Shown piece after piece: positions 42,137 to 51,147 of a stretch of DNA of 64,000 nt. The notes under the pieces are model-generated. The model worked only from the letters and a program-made list of their open reading frames with translations. It did not search any database and was not told the DNA's origin. Location: contig JAJYSP010000008.1 of the NCBI GenBank assembly GCA_021793515.1, positions 1 to 64,000 on the forward strand. The letters run 5' to 3'. The translations under genes were made by a program, and so were the position numbers. Each line of letters opens with the position of its first letter. Positions within the stretch are counted from its first letter, which is position 1. This DNA comes from Actinomycetes bacterium. GTDB lineage: Bacteria; Actinomycetota; Acidimicrobiia; Acidimicrobiales; RAAP-2.

Positions 42137-42568
42137 GATGAGACCGTGACCCGCACCGGCCGATCAGATGTCTAGCCATCGTGACGTGGAACAACACCGA
42201 GCCACCAACCGAGATCAACCGCTCCGCTAGGCGAACGATCGCCGGGGAGGCCGGAGGTAAGCAAGTACCGCTGGGTCACTTGGTTCCGTTGGCCGAGGCG
42301 AACCGGTGGGTCCGATTAGGACACACGCTGGAATGAGATTCGAAAATCTCCGCTCGTTGATGGCGCTTCCCACCGAGCTGCTGATTGGTGAGGACTTCGT
42401 AGTCCCGAGCCTTGAGCTCTAGAAATAGATCGTGCCCCAAGCAGTCGGTGAGGTTGACGATGAGGACTGGAGGGGTGTCGTGCCGGGAGTACTATTCCAG
42501 TACGGTGCCACCGTTGCCTTGGGCTTGTAAGACATTGACCAACGGAGGTGGCCACATGGGCGGCAGAT
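42137..42568. other. intergenic region with a start-less reading frame
   Basis: No complete gene. On the minus strand a frame without a start codon encodes YSRHDTPPVLIVNLTDCLGH, DLFLELKARDYEVLTNQQLG and GKRHQRAEIFESHSS over about 42285-42500. Its residue mix is protein-like, so it may be a gene remnant, but I recognise no family. Confidence 0.4.
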
Positions 42569-43510
42569 TCACTTCGCCCGCTGCGGGCCCACCCGTCGTG
42601 GTTCTTCTCGAAGGTGATTCGCCGAAGGACCTTGCGCATCGAGCGACTGGGCGAAATGCGCTCGGAGTGCGGGGCCGAGATTCTCGTCCTCAAGACCAAG
42701 GTCGATGATCGTCTTCAAATACTCGAGTTTGTCTCCGGTGTCGAAGTATCGAGCATTCTCAATCTCGTAGCCGAGTAGGAAGTTACCGTTATCGATAGAG
42801 AGTTGCATCGCATCCTGCAGCGAGAGCTCATCACCCGGGCGAAGCTCGGAGGCACGATCGCTGAGACACCCCAGTATCGTCGGCGTGAAGAGGTAACTGC
42901 TCACGCTCGCGAGATTTGATGGCGCATTCGATCGGCCGGGCTTCTCCACGATCGATTCGATTTTCACGATACCGGGCTCGATCTCCTTGCCTCCTACGTA
43001 CCCGTAGCGCGTGTAGTCATCGTCACCGTCCGCGCGAATACACGACAGCACACCGAGGCCGGTGCGTTCGTGGAGGGCGACCATCTGGCTGAATCTTCCA
43101 GGAGTAGCGCGAATGAAGTCGTCCCCGAAGGTGTAGATGAACGGTTCATCACCGATTAGGTGCGCAGCGTTAAGGAGGGGCGTACCATTTCCGTCGGGAC
43201 CCTTTTGCCGCATATAGGCAAAATTCGCCAAGTTGGCGATGTGTTCAACCTCCTTTAACTGCTTCTTTTTCGGACCCTTCAGAGCGACTACAAGTTCCTG
43301 GCTCGGCTCCGCGAAGTGGTCTTCGATCGAGCGCTTGTGATATCCCGTAACGATAACGATGTCTTCGATCCCGGCCTCGACGAGTTCCTCGACGATGTAC
43401 TGGATGATCGGCTTGTCAAGGATCGGCAACATTTCCTTCGGCATCGCCTTTGTCTGGGGAAGGAATCGCGTCCCGAGACCAGCTGCTGCAATGACAGCTT
43501 TGCGTATCAA
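42569..43510 (-). CDS. galU: UTP-glucose-1-phosphate uridylyltransferase
   Basis: About 313 aa from TTG 43510 (MIRKAVIAAAGLGTRFLPQT). The nucleotidyltransferase signature is AGLGTRFLPQTKAMPKEMLP, followed by LDKPIIQYIVEELVEAGIED, GPDGNGTPLLNAAHLIGDEPFIYTFGDDF and YTRYGYVGGKEIEPG. NARYFDTGDKLEYLK is conserved near the end. It makes UDP-glucose for cell-wall and exopolysaccharide synthesis. The TTG start has a GGGAG ribosome site; the frame extends to 43663 without similarity. Confidence 0.93.
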   Translation of the reverse strand: MIRKAVIAAAGLGTRFLPQTKAMPKEMLPILDKPIIQYIVEELVEAGIEDIVIVTGYHKRSIEDHFAEPSQELVVALKGPKKKQLKEVEHIANLANFAYMRQKGPDGNGTPLLNAAHLIGDEPFIYTFGDDFIRATPGRFSQMVALHERTGLGVLSCIRADGDDDYTRYGYVGGKEIEPGIVKIESIVEKPGRSNAPSNLASVSSYLFTPTILGCLSDRASELRPGDELSLQDAMQLSIDNGNFLLGYEIENARYFDTGDKLEYLKTIIDLGLEDENLGPALRAHFAQSLDAQGPSANHLREEPRRVGPQRAK

Positions 43511-43815
43511 TTGAATCTCCCGTTCGCGTGTTCTCGAACTGCTGGTGGTGCGCTGAATCTCCCAAGCACGACGTCCCATACGCCGCACTCGTACCTTACG
43601 GCGCAATCCACGCCCGCTTCGGCTGTTCCGAATCGTCGATCTCAGTACCAAGGTCGCGGCCACTCACCATGCCAAATGGTGGTGGTACGAAGACAAAGTT
43701 AGAACTCCATTTTTTAATCGCCTTTATCAGGTGGAATGATCTAACCGAACGGTGGAGTTGTGCCAGTCGTGCCCACATTGCAGCGCCCTCTCCTGGTTGG
43801 CGGCGTGGATGTCAG
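43511..43815. other. intergenic region between galU and tRNA-Val
   Basis: Contains an AT-richer stretch (43690-43745, with TTTTTTAATCGCC) that probably holds galU promoter elements and/or the tRNA 3' terminator. A 60-aa minus frame (43596-43778) has no recognisable motif and is not called. Confidence 0.4.
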
Positions 43816-43889
43816 TGGGCGCTGAGGGACTCGAACCCCCGACCTGCTGAGTGTAAATCAGCTGCTCTAACCAACTGAGCTAAGCGCCC
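43816..43889 (-). tRNA. tRNA-Val (anticodon UAC)
   Basis: The acceptor stem GGGCGCT pairs with AGCGCCC. The D arm is GCTCAGTTGGTTAGAGC, and the anticodon stem GCTGA/TCAGC encloses the loop TTTACAC with anticodon TAC. The T arm contains GGTTCGAGTCC. The 3' CCA is not encoded. Reads GUA and, by wobble, other valine codons. Confidence 0.96.
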
Positions 43890-43991
43890 GAGGCCCCAAG
43901 CCTAAACCAGCGGGGCTTGCAGTAACGCCGATTGTCGCGACGACGTAGGTTGGGTTTGAACAAAAGTCAAGCGATACGGTTTGGGGGTGAC

Positions 43992-44903
43992 ATGGAGTTC
44001 ATCGTGGCCAACTCCAACTTCTCTTCACGCGACTTCGTCAGTGATGTGATTGGCCGCGAAATTGGTCAGGTGCTCCGACACACTTCGGCCGCTCGTCTTG
44101 GAAGGGACCCCGAAGGAGTACACCAGCTCCGCGTTGCGTCGCGCCGACTTCGATCGGAACTTCGATTGCTAAGTCCAATGCTCCAAGACCAGTGGTTCAC
44201 GATGACAGGAAAGGATCTCGCGTGGCTCGGGCGCACACTTGGCGGCTTTCGAGACTCCGACGTCTTGATCGCACTCCTCGAGGAGATTGCTCACACAGAC
44301 GACGACCTCGACCGGGCCGTGATCGACAAGGCAGTCGATGACCGTCGCGCTCACCAACACCGCGTCGTCGATCGACTTTCTGGAAAGCGGTACGTTTCGC
44401 TCGTGGTCACGCTCGCCGAGGCGGTCGTTCGACCACCGCTACGGCGCTCGTACGCCGATCCGGAATCGATCATCGTTTCACAACTCCGCGAGTCGTGGAG
44501 TGCGCTGCGCATCGCGGCCACCGGGGTGATTGATAGCCCAGCGGACTTCCATCAACTCCGAATCCTGTCGAAGCGGGCACGCTACGCCACCGAGATCGCA
44601 ACGCCGATCCTTGGCGACGGTGCTCAGGCCATCGTGGAGCGGTTCATAGCGATACAAGACTCGCTCGGTCACCAACGTGACCTCGCGTCGGTTCGTCGAT
44701 TCGTGACGGAGTGGTACGACTCACCGCGCGCTGTTCGCGGCGTCGATCCCACCGACGGGCGTGAGATGTGGCTGGCATCTATCGACGCTGCAAGTCAGAT
44801 CAACCCCGACGTGTGGCGCGAGCCGCTGGCTGAGGCGATGGTCTTGATCGATGACATGGGCATTGGCCGTTCAGAGCGGGCCGATGTTCACGAGCTCCCC
44901 TAG
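43992..44903 (+). CDS. CHAD-domain protein
   Basis: About 303 aa from ATG 43992 with a GGGGG ribosome site. CHAD histidines and basic residues occur in GRDPEGVHQLRVASRRLRSELRLL, AWLGRTLGGFRDSDVLIALL and SPADFHQLRILSKRARYATE, with a final HQRDLASVRRFV. CHAD proteins bind polyphosphate granules through these basic helices. The 3' end overlaps the convergent IMPase-like gene by 33 bp. Confidence 0.92.
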   Translation: MEFIVANSNFSSRDFVSDVIGREIGQVLRHTSAARLGRDPEGVHQLRVASRRLRSELRLLSPMLQDQWFTMTGKDLAWLGRTLGGFRDSDVLIALLEEIAHTDDDLDRAVIDKAVDDRRAHQHRVVDRLSGKRYVSLVVTLAEAVVRPPLRRSYADPESIIVSQLRESWSALRIAATGVIDSPADFHQLRILSKRARYATEIATPILGDGAQAIVERFIAIQDSLGHQRDLASVRRFVTEWYDSPRAVRGVDPTDGREMWLASIDAASQINPDVWREPLAEAMVLIDDMGIGRSERADVHELP

Positions 44904-45599
44904 CAGCGACGTGGTGGCGGCGATCAGCGGACGCCGAACTACCGCATCATCAGTCACGAGTTGCTCACCGTGATAGTCGGTGTCGACAGCACCCGCCTCA
45001 CGGGCGACCAAAAGCCCGGCTAGGTAGTCCCAGGGATTGAGGGTCGACTGCTGGGCAACGCCATACGCATCGAGTGAGCCGTCCGCGACCAGGCAGATTT
45101 CGAGACTGGCGGCACCGAGTGCTCGGAACTGTGCCCAACCTGCGTGGTGCGCAGGCAGCCCCGAGAACGCCACAATCGCGTCGCGAAGACGCGTGCGTCC
45201 GCTCACTGCAATGGCCACCCCGTCGCGGGTCGCTCCCGCACCCCGCTCCGCTTGGTACGTGGTACCAGTGGCGTGGTTGACGACGTAGCCCACGATGAGT
45301 TCTCCGTCCGCCAGCACCGCGAGGCTCGTCGCGAAGAAGGGCACACCGTGATCACAATTCGTCGAACCGTCGATAGGGTCAACGACCACGGTCAACGGCC
45401 CTGATCCCGTGACACCGGACTCCTCGCTTACGACACGCCAGCCCGCCCCACCCAGTACTCGTCGTGCGACCTCGTCAGCGACCACGTCCAAGTGATACTG
45501 CGACTCTCGAAGACCGGAGTAGCCGCGGCCACGGTGGGCCTCGATTGATCGACCGATCTCATCGGCGCAGTCTCGCAACGTGGGGAACAGGTCACTCAT
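44871..45599 (-). CDS. inositol-monophosphatase-family phosphatase
   Basis: About 242 aa. Metal-binding motifs: VVSEESGVTG (Glu), VVVDPIDGSTNCDHGVPFFA (DPIDGTxN type) and NPWDYLAGLLVAREAGA (WD). It removes phosphate from inositol phosphates, histidinol phosphate or similar; the substrate is not fixed. ATG 45599 (MSDLFPTLRD) is preferred over GTG 45608 because a TACGGT -10 box (45607-45612) ends seven bases before ATG 45599 and overlaps the GTG. Confidence 0.88.
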   Translation of the reverse strand: MSDLFPTLRDCADEIGRSIEAHRGRGYSGLRESQYHLDVVADEVARRVLGGAGWRVVSEESGVTGSGPLTVVVDPIDGSTNCDHGVPFFATSLAVLADGELIVGYVVNHATGTTYQAERGAGATRDGVAIAVSGRTRLRDAIVAFSGLPAHHAGWAQFRALGAASLEICLVADGSLDAYGVAQQSTLNPWDYLAGLLVAREAGAVDTDYHGEQLVTDDAVVRRPLIAATTSLLGELVNIGPL

Positions 45600-45606
45600 C
45601 GAATCC

Positions 45607-45612
45607 ACCGTA
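45607..45612 (-). promoter_or_regulatory. -10 box for leaderless IMPase transcript
   Basis: TACGGT on the minus strand, seven bases before ATG 45599. Confidence 0.5.
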
Positions 45613-45743
45613 TCCGGGCGGCACCTCAGTGCACGGCGAACCGACCCGATGGCCGTCGCCCCTTACAATTCGTGGCGGCTCCCAACTCGCCGGGGCACCA
45701 AGACGACTGGAGACGTTGATGTTCGGGATTGGGAGTTGACCCC

Positions 45744-48281
45744 GTGACGCGACGTCTCTGGACCGTGGTGATTCTGGTCCTCGTTTGGGCCACCACTGTG
45801 ACCACCGCGGGCCCTTCCGGCGCCGGGGCGAGCCCGCGGTTACCGGTGGCCGTCGGGGTCATCCGCCCCGCTGCCCGGTGTCCCTGGGTTCTCCAATCGG
45901 TACATCACAGCGCGTCTGCGTCGGCTCTCGCCAGCGAAGTCGTCGCGCGTATGACGCTCGCACAGAAGGTCAACTTCGTCGCGCTCTCCACCTATCCCCC
46001 CCTCGAAAACGCCAACGTCGGGATTCCGAACCTCTGCATCCCGCCACTGACCCTGACTGATGGTCCAAACGGCGTCGCCAACGGTCTGCAGTTCGTGACG
46101 CAGTTGCCCGCGGCGATCGGAATCGGCGCCACATTCGATCCATCACTCGCCCGGGCCGTCGCCGGCGTTCTAGCGAGTGAAGCTCGCGCGAAGGGGATCG
46201 ACGGGGTACAGGCCCCGAATCTCAACCTCGCGCGCGTTGCACTGAGCGGTCGGATCTTTGAGACCTACGGTGAGGATCCATACCTCTCCGCCGTGCTTGG
46301 CGTAGCCGCGATCCGCGGAATCCAATCGCTCGGCGAGATCGCCGACGCCAAACACTTCACCGCGTACACCCAAGAGACCGCACGCGCCCGGCTCAATCAG
46401 CGCGTGTCAGCGCGAGCATTGGCCGAGATATACAACGCCCCCTTCGAAGCCGCGGTGCAACAGGGCCACGTGGCGTCCCTCATGTGCTCCTACGGGTCGT
46501 TGAACGGCGTCAACACCTGTTCGAGTCCCTACATCTACCGAACCTTACGGTCTTGGGGGTTCACTGGTTTCGTTCGTTCGGATCTTGGCGCGGTCGAAGA
46601 CCCGGTCGCCGCCCTTCGCGCCGGGATCGCCATGCTCAAACCGGTCTCAACCGATGGCCTCATCAGCGCTGTCGCCCACCACCGGTTGCCCATCGGCGCT
46701 CTCGACCGCGCGGTTCACTCGATCCTCACCCCCATGTTCGCACTCGGCCTCGTCGCACATCCACTTCGCCTCTCGCTGAGCGCCGACGTCTCAACACCCG
46801 CTCACGTCTCAATTGCGCTTCGTGCCGCGCAAAGCAGCATTGTCCTCCTGCAAAATCGCCATCGGACACTTCCAATTCCTACGTCCGTTCGATCGATCGC
46901 GGTCATCGGCCTTGGGGGTAGCCAAGTGCCGATGAGCGCCGGCGGAGGCAGTGCAGCCGTCGTGGCGATGTCGGTGATCACCCCGTTCAACGCCCTACGC
47001 CATGCGTTGGGCAGTGGTGTTCGCCTTACCTACGCGCCGGGTGACATTTACATACCCAACGTCAAGTCTCGCCGTGACATCGTCATCGAATCCGGTACGC
47101 CACTCAAGCTCATCACCCGATTCAGCCAGGTGGGAGAGCCGGGCAAAGCGGACATCGGAATCGATCGTGGCGGCAACGTCACGCCGAGCGTCGCCACGGC
47201 CACGACGCCTGGCACCGGTGACAATTGGACGTCCTCACAGGTGAAGTTCCGGGCTAAACGGACGGGAATCTACGACATCGCGTTCCGACAGTTCGGCGAC
47301 ACCTGGGTGTACGTGAACGGGCGACTGCTCATCGCGTCACGGGGCCTTCACTCGCCAGACTTGATCACCACTGCGATCAAACTTCGATCGGGGCGGGACT
47401 ATACGCTTCGGGTGACCTGGTTCGATATCCGCGACCACCCGGCGCCGACCTTTGACCTCGTCGACGCCACCCCGGCTATCACCAAGGCCGTCCGGATCGC
47501 CCGCCACGCGCAGTACGTGATTGTGGTGGCGAGCGCGCCGACCTCTGAAGGGGCCGACCGACCTAATCTGAATCTGCCCGGTGACCAGAATTCGCTCATT
47601 GAGGCCGTCGCCGCAGCGAACCGACACACCATCGTCATCCTGGAGACGGGTGGTGCCGTGGCAATGCCGTGGCTCGGGCACGTCGCCGCGGTCCTCGAAG
47701 CGTGGTATCCCGGTCAGGTCGACGGCGCTGCGATTGCACCCGTCCTGACCGGCGCCGTCAATCCCTCGGGTCGACTGCCACTGACGTTTCCCACATCGAT
47801 GAACGCAATGGCGAATTCATCGCCACGCTTCTTTCCGGGCGTTGACGGAACCGTCGAGTTCGCGTCCAGCCTCGACCTGGGCTACCGCTGGTATCAAGCC
47901 AACCACGTGCGTCCGCTCTTCCCCTTCGGATTCGGCCTCTCCTACACGAGTTTTGCCCTTCGACGAGCCCGCCTTCGCCGCACTGCCACCGGGGTGAACG
48001 TCTCGGTGACCGTCGCCAATACCGGTCGTCGAACCGGTGCGGACGTCGTTCAGCTCTATGTCTCATACCCCACGAGTGCCGGCGAGCCACCGGAACAACT
48101 GCGCGCATTCGCCCGCGTGCTCCTGAAAGCCGGCGCACAAACGACTGTCGTCCTTTCGGCGGACCGGCGAAGTTTCGAGATCTTCCACCACGGAACCTTC
48201 ACCGTGGTGCCTGGCACCTACCACGTCGACATCGGCCAGTCGTCGGCGAATCTACCAATTCGACTGAGGTTGCGGCTGTAG
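45744..48281 (+). CDS. secreted glycoside hydrolase family 3 (beta-glucosidase-like)
   Basis: About 845 aa from GTG 45744 (MTRRLWTVVILVLVW), preceded by GGGAG. A signal peptide spans residues 1-30. The GH3 N-terminal barrel shows ARMTLAQKVNFVALS, TDGPNGVANGLQFVTQLP, IFETYGEDPYLSAVLGVA and AKHFTAYTQET, and the nucleophile Asp is in GFVRSDLGAVEDP. The second GH3 domain follows, then a PA14-like insert (VKFRAKRTGIYDIAFRQFGD), and a C-terminal FnIII-like domain (YVSYPTSAGEPPEQLRAFAR). It should release glucose or related sugars from beta-glucosides outside the cell. It follows the divergent IMPase gene. Confidence 0.9.
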   Translation: MTRRLWTVVILVLVWATTVTTAGPSGAGASPRLPVAVGVIRPAARCPWVLQSVHHSASASALASEVVARMTLAQKVNFVALSTYPPLENANVGIPNLCIPPLTLTDGPNGVANGLQFVTQLPAAIGIGATFDPSLARAVAGVLASEARAKGIDGVQAPNLNLARVALSGRIFETYGEDPYLSAVLGVAAIRGIQSLGEIADAKHFTAYTQETARARLNQRVSARALAEIYNAPFEAAVQQGHVASLMCSYGSLNGVNTCSSPYIYRTLRSWGFTGFVRSDLGAVEDPVAALRAGIAMLKPVSTDGLISAVAHHRLPIGALDRAVHSILTPMFALGLVAHPLRLSLSADVSTPAHVSIALRAAQSSIVLLQNRHRTLPIPTSVRSIAVIGLGGSQVPMSAGGGSAAVVAMSVITPFNALRHALGSGVRLTYAPGDIYIPNVKSRRDIVIESGTPLKLITRFSQVGEPGKADIGIDRGGNVTPSVATATTPGTGDNWTSSQVKFRAKRTGIYDIAFRQFGDTWVYVNGRLLIASRGLHSPDLITTAIKLRSGRDYTLRVTWFDIRDHPAPTFDLVDATPAITKAVRIARHAQYVIVVASAPTSEGADRPNLNLPGDQNSLIEAVAAANRHTIVILETGGAVAMPWLGHVAAVLEAWYPGQVDGAAIAPVLTGAVNPSGRLPLTFPTSMNAMANSSPRFFPGVDGTVEFASSLDLGYRWYQANHVRPLFPFGFGLSYTSFALRRARLRRTATGVNVSVTVANTGRRTGADVVQLYVSYPTSAGEPPEQLRAFARVLLKAGAQTTVVLSADRRSFEIFHHGTFTVVPGTYHVDIGQSSANLPIRLRLRL

Positions 48282-48318
48282 ATCGACCCGGCGTCGCGGC
48301 ACGTCACACGGCGACGAC

Positions 48319-48324
48319 TAATCT
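48319..48324 (+). promoter_or_regulatory. -10 box for leaderless transcript of the 48332 gene
   Basis: TAATCT seven bases before ATG 48332. Confidence 0.5.
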
Positions 48325-48331
48325 TGAACCG

Positions 48332-48889
48332 ATGGCCGCCATCGACGTCGCCGGTTTTGTAGCCGATCTCAAGGACCACGCGGTCACGCACGGTTTCCAC
48401 GTGCACGATGAGCGGCACTTCGTCGAAACGTACTCCTTGCGCCAAGCCTGGGAGGTTGACCTTCACCCCGAGGATGGATGCGGCGGTCCGGTGGACCTGC
48501 ACGTCGAACTGGACGTGGACCCGCGAACCCTGCTCGCGTTCGAGGACGCAGTCATGGGCCTTCCCGATGACGTTGACCCGCCCGACGACTTCCACTTCCC
48601 GTTGATCCTGACCTGGAGTCTGCCTCCGATGCCGCACGGCCCCGACCTTTTGCGACTGGCGATCGACCTCGCACCGATCGGTGGCGTGGACTTACCACTC
48701 GAAGTCACCGCGACGGACACGTTCGCCTCTCCCACCGAGACGAGTGAACGCCGAATTGCCATCGTCGCTCGTCGCGCAATCTCGCTCAGCCAGGTGGCCA
48801 AGGGCGAAGACCCCCTGTGCGATGTCTTCGAGCACGGACGTACCATCAGTGACTTCCTCCTTCAAGCCGCGGACTCGTGGCTGGCCTGA
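48332..48889 (+). CDS. conserved hypothetical protein
   Basis: About 185 aa, acidic. It starts MAAIDVAGFVADLKDHAVTH; no membrane segment. An antiparallel strand pattern (LHVELDVDPRTLLAFEDAVM, FHFPLILTWSLPP) and a C-terminal helical part (VFEHGRTISDFLLQAADSWL) suggest a single alpha/beta domain. I recognise no family. Leaderless start. It overlaps the lipoprotein gene by 13 bp. Confidence 0.7.
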   Translation: MAAIDVAGFVADLKDHAVTHGFHVHDERHFVETYSLRQAWEVDLHPEDGCGGPVDLHVELDVDPRTLLAFEDAVMGLPDDVDPPDDFHFPLILTWSLPPMPHGPDLLRLAIDLAPIGGVDLPLEVTATDTFASPTETSERRIAIVARRAISLSQVAKGEDPLCDVFEHGRTISDFLLQAADSWLA

Positions 48890-49251
48890 TTCGGCGTCTG
48901 GTTCCGTTCGTTCTCGTAGCCACGTCGGCGCTGGCGCTGAGTTCGTGTGGCACCTCCGGCGCGATAACCCAAGCCCGCATCGCGTGCCGATACGTCGACC
49001 GGTCACTCGCCATCTATCGTGCGAGCACGAAACCCAATATCGCTCCGTCGACTCAGATTCGGCTCCAGGCCAACGCAGTGGCCGAGTTACTTCGCGCTAC
49101 GCCCTACGCCGCGTCGGCAACCTCGAGTGACGGTGGTTGGAATCCCCTCATGACCACGATCAACGAGGCCGAACGCGTCCCCATCGTCGACCTAATCCCT
49201 TCGCTCACCCACCTGTGTCGCATCGCCCAGTCGCCGACGCCGTATCTCTAG
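48877..49251 (+). CDS. putative lipoprotein
   Basis: About 124 aa. The signal peptide LIRRLVPFVLVATSALALSSCG ends in a lipobox LSSC, so the mature protein would be lipid-anchored at Cys24. The rest is a helical segment around ACRYVDRSLAIYRAS and a short C-terminal part with a further Cys. Coupled to the preceding gene by overlap. Function unknown. Confidence 0.78.
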   Translation: MAGLIRRLVPFVLVATSALALSSCGTSGAITQARIACRYVDRSLAIYRASTKPNIAPSTQIRLQANAVAELLRATPYAASATSSDGGWNPLMTTINEAERVPIVDLIPSLTHLCRIAQSPTPYL

Positions 49252-49333
49252 CGCCGATCCGATTCAGCGCGGTCGCCAGCGCCTACCGAGCCGGTCGGAA
49301 TCGACGTAGAGGGCCAAGCAGCCCGGGGAACCG

Positions 49334-49672
49334 TCAGTCGTTGAACCGCTCGTAGAGCCACTCGAGTGAGTTCTCCTCGAGCATCGCGTCTTCCCAACCT
49401 TCGAGTTGATCCTCCACCGCTCCAAGCGACCCGACTGTTCCAATGACCACGACCGTCAAGCCACTTACGGGTTCGTCCGCGACGAGGAAGTCGCCAAAGA
49501 TGTCCTCGCTCACCGTCGCCTCTGGGCCAATCATGAGGTAGAGCTCGCCAGTGGCCTCGACCCAGGACAGTCGGTAGGTGTTGCCCACCGCGTCGGTCCA
49601 CTCGTCGCCGAACTCAAACTCCGCACTCTCACGGCGCGTCTCGTTCTGTTGATAGAAGGCCTCGATGTCCAT
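49334..49672 (-). CDS. small acidic hypothetical protein
   Basis: About 112 aa, strongly acidic. Segments: MDIEAFYQQNETRRESAEFE, FGDEWTDAVGNTYRLSWVEA, TGELYLMIGPEA, WEDAMLEENSLEWLYERF. Resembles conserved actinobacterial proteins of unknown function. ATG 49672 is six bases from TAGGCT (49679-49684), so it is a further leaderless candidate. Confidence 0.72.
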   Translation of the reverse strand: MDIEAFYQQNETRRESAEFEFGDEWTDAVGNTYRLSWVEATGELYLMIGPEATVSEDIFGDFLVADEPVSGLTVVVIGTVGSLGAVEDQLEGWEDAMLEENSLEWLYERFND

Positions 49673-49678
49673 GGGGGC

Positions 49679-49684
49679 AGCCTA
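49679..49684 (-). promoter_or_regulatory. -10 box for leaderless transcript of the 49334 gene
   Basis: TAGGCT on the minus strand, six bases before ATG 49672. Confidence 0.5.
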
Positions 49685-49806
49685 CGTCGTGTATGTGCGT
49701 GACGCTATGCGTTGTCAATGTCACGATCCGTGTCATGAAAACTGGCGCGTTACGAGTTACCCGTCATGGCGTGAACCGACGTGCACGTCCCGCTGGACTT
49801 CGCAAC

Positions 49807-50505
49807 ATGACAACTTCCTACGATGTCCTCAATCAACTCCGTAACGACTGGCACCACCTCGCCCATCGAAGTCCCTCCACGACAGCCCTTTGCCGGCTTC
49901 GTGAACGCCACGCCGATGCGCCATTGGACGGAATCGAGGACCTCGGTGACCTCGTCGACGCCCTCGAAGTGCGTGGCGGACGCTCGGTGACCGAGCGCGC
50001 CAGGCTCGTCCAGGCCATGCTCGAAGACGCAGCTGATCCCGACGTCCACCGCGCACTACTCCAGACCCTGGTGCCGGGGATCGTGAACGTCTGTCGTCAG
50101 CTCCGATTCGGCGCCGGGGTCGTAACTGAGCCGAGTGAAACCGTCGGCGTCGCGATTTCCTTGGCGAGCGAACTCCTCACGCAGTGGGCGGGTCAGTCGC
50201 GCCCCTACGCCGCCCCCGACATCCTTTCGGCACTGCGCGCGCGGGTTCGCCGTTGGTTGCTCAAGGAGAAGGCTGCGATGCAGGCGCTCAACAGCCTCGA
50301 CGACGAGGTGGCCGCCCCCGCCAACTCGCCCCTCGAGAGCCGACTCGCCGCCTATCGCGGTGGACCACACGACCGGCTCGCGCGGCTCGCGTACGCCCGA
50401 GTCTATGAGGGTCGGTCGTGGCGGGAACTGGGTGGCGTCGACCACTGCGCACCACAGTCACTACAGAACGAACTTCAGCGCTTCGCCTACCGGTTCCTCG
50501 TGTGA
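49807..50505 (+). CDS. helical hypothetical protein with C-terminal HTH-like segment
   Basis: About 232 aa from ATG 49807 (MTTSYDVLNQLRNDWHHL). Mostly helical. The central part (LASELLTQWAGQSRPYAAPD, ALRARVRRWLLKEKAAMQAL) and the end (ARVYEGRSWRELGGVDHC, APQSLQNELQRFAYRFL) are reminiscent of the helices of a sigma-factor region 4 or a helix-turn-helix, but no family is certain. First gene of a three-gene operon with a Ser/Thr-rich anchored protein and a membrane BTAD protein. Confidence 0.6.
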   Translation: MTTSYDVLNQLRNDWHHLAHRSPSTTALCRLRERHADAPLDGIEDLGDLVDALEVRGGRSVTERARLVQAMLEDAADPDVHRALLQTLVPGIVNVCRQLRFGAGVVTEPSETVGVAISLASELLTQWAGQSRPYAAPDILSALRARVRRWLLKEKAAMQALNSLDDEVAAPANSPLESRLAAYRGGPHDRLARLAYARVYEGRSWRELGGVDHCAPQSLQNELQRFAYRFLV

Positions 50506-50511
50506 GCGGTC

Positions 50512-51147
50512 ATGACTTCACCCAGTTTGGCGACTGGTCGCCCACGTCGATACCGTGGACTCATGATGCTTCGCGTGACGTCGCTTCGAGCGGCGCACCT
50601 GGTCCTGTGGTCGAGTCCGATCCTGCTCCTGGTCCTCGTCTTCACGGTTTCGAGTCCACCCACCGTCGTCGCGCGAGCGCCGATGATCACGTCGCGCGAC
50701 GCAGCGCGGATCGTCCGACCGAAACCGACGAAATCGACGAAATCGACGACATCGCACCGTTCGACGACACCGTCCAAACCACTCCCGACGACGACGTCGA
50801 CGGTGACGACTCCGAGCGCAAACGCGACCGCGAAATCCGTCTCGCCATCAGCGACGACGACCGACGCGATCGTGCCAGCACCCGTCTCATCGCTGATCGG
50901 CGGCGCCGCGAGCGGCGCGCTCGTCGGGGATCTCCCATCGGCCGACGCCACCGACGAGGTCCCGATGCAAGGACCGGGGACTTGGACTGTCCAGTCGAGC
51001 GCACCGATGTTCGAACAGCTGAACTGCTCGGGCTCGACGATAGTGGTGGGTGGATCGATCAGTATCGACGCGTTGACGACCTGTCGACTCCTGCTGACCA
51101 GTCAGTCCGTCGAGCCCGTTCGCTGGCAGATTGTTCCCACGCCGTGA
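50512..51147 (+). CDS. single-pass membrane protein with Ser/Thr/Pro-rich linker
   Basis: About 211 aa from ATG 50512; a second ATG pair at 50563 is possible. The hydrophobic segment AAHLVLWSSPILLLVLVFTV lies at about residues 27-46. A linker of about 90 residues rich in Thr, Ser, Pro and Lys follows (KPTKSTKSTTSHRSTTPSKP, TSTVTTPSANATAKSVSPSA). A small folded end, TVQSSAPMFEQLNCSGSTIV with a later Cys in LTTCRLLLT, may form a disulfide. Starts 6 bp after the first gene and ends in a GTGA overlap with the BTAD gene. Confidence 0.72.
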   Translation: MTSPSLATGRPRRYRGLMMLRVTSLRAAHLVLWSSPILLLVLVFTVSSPPTVVARAPMITSRDAARIVRPKPTKSTKSTTSHRSTTPSKPLPTTTSTVTTPSANATAKSVSPSATTTDAIVPAPVSSLIGGAASGALVGDLPSADATDEVPMQGPGTWTVQSSAPMFEQLNCSGSTIVVGGSISIDALTTCRLLLTSQSVEPVRWQIVPTP

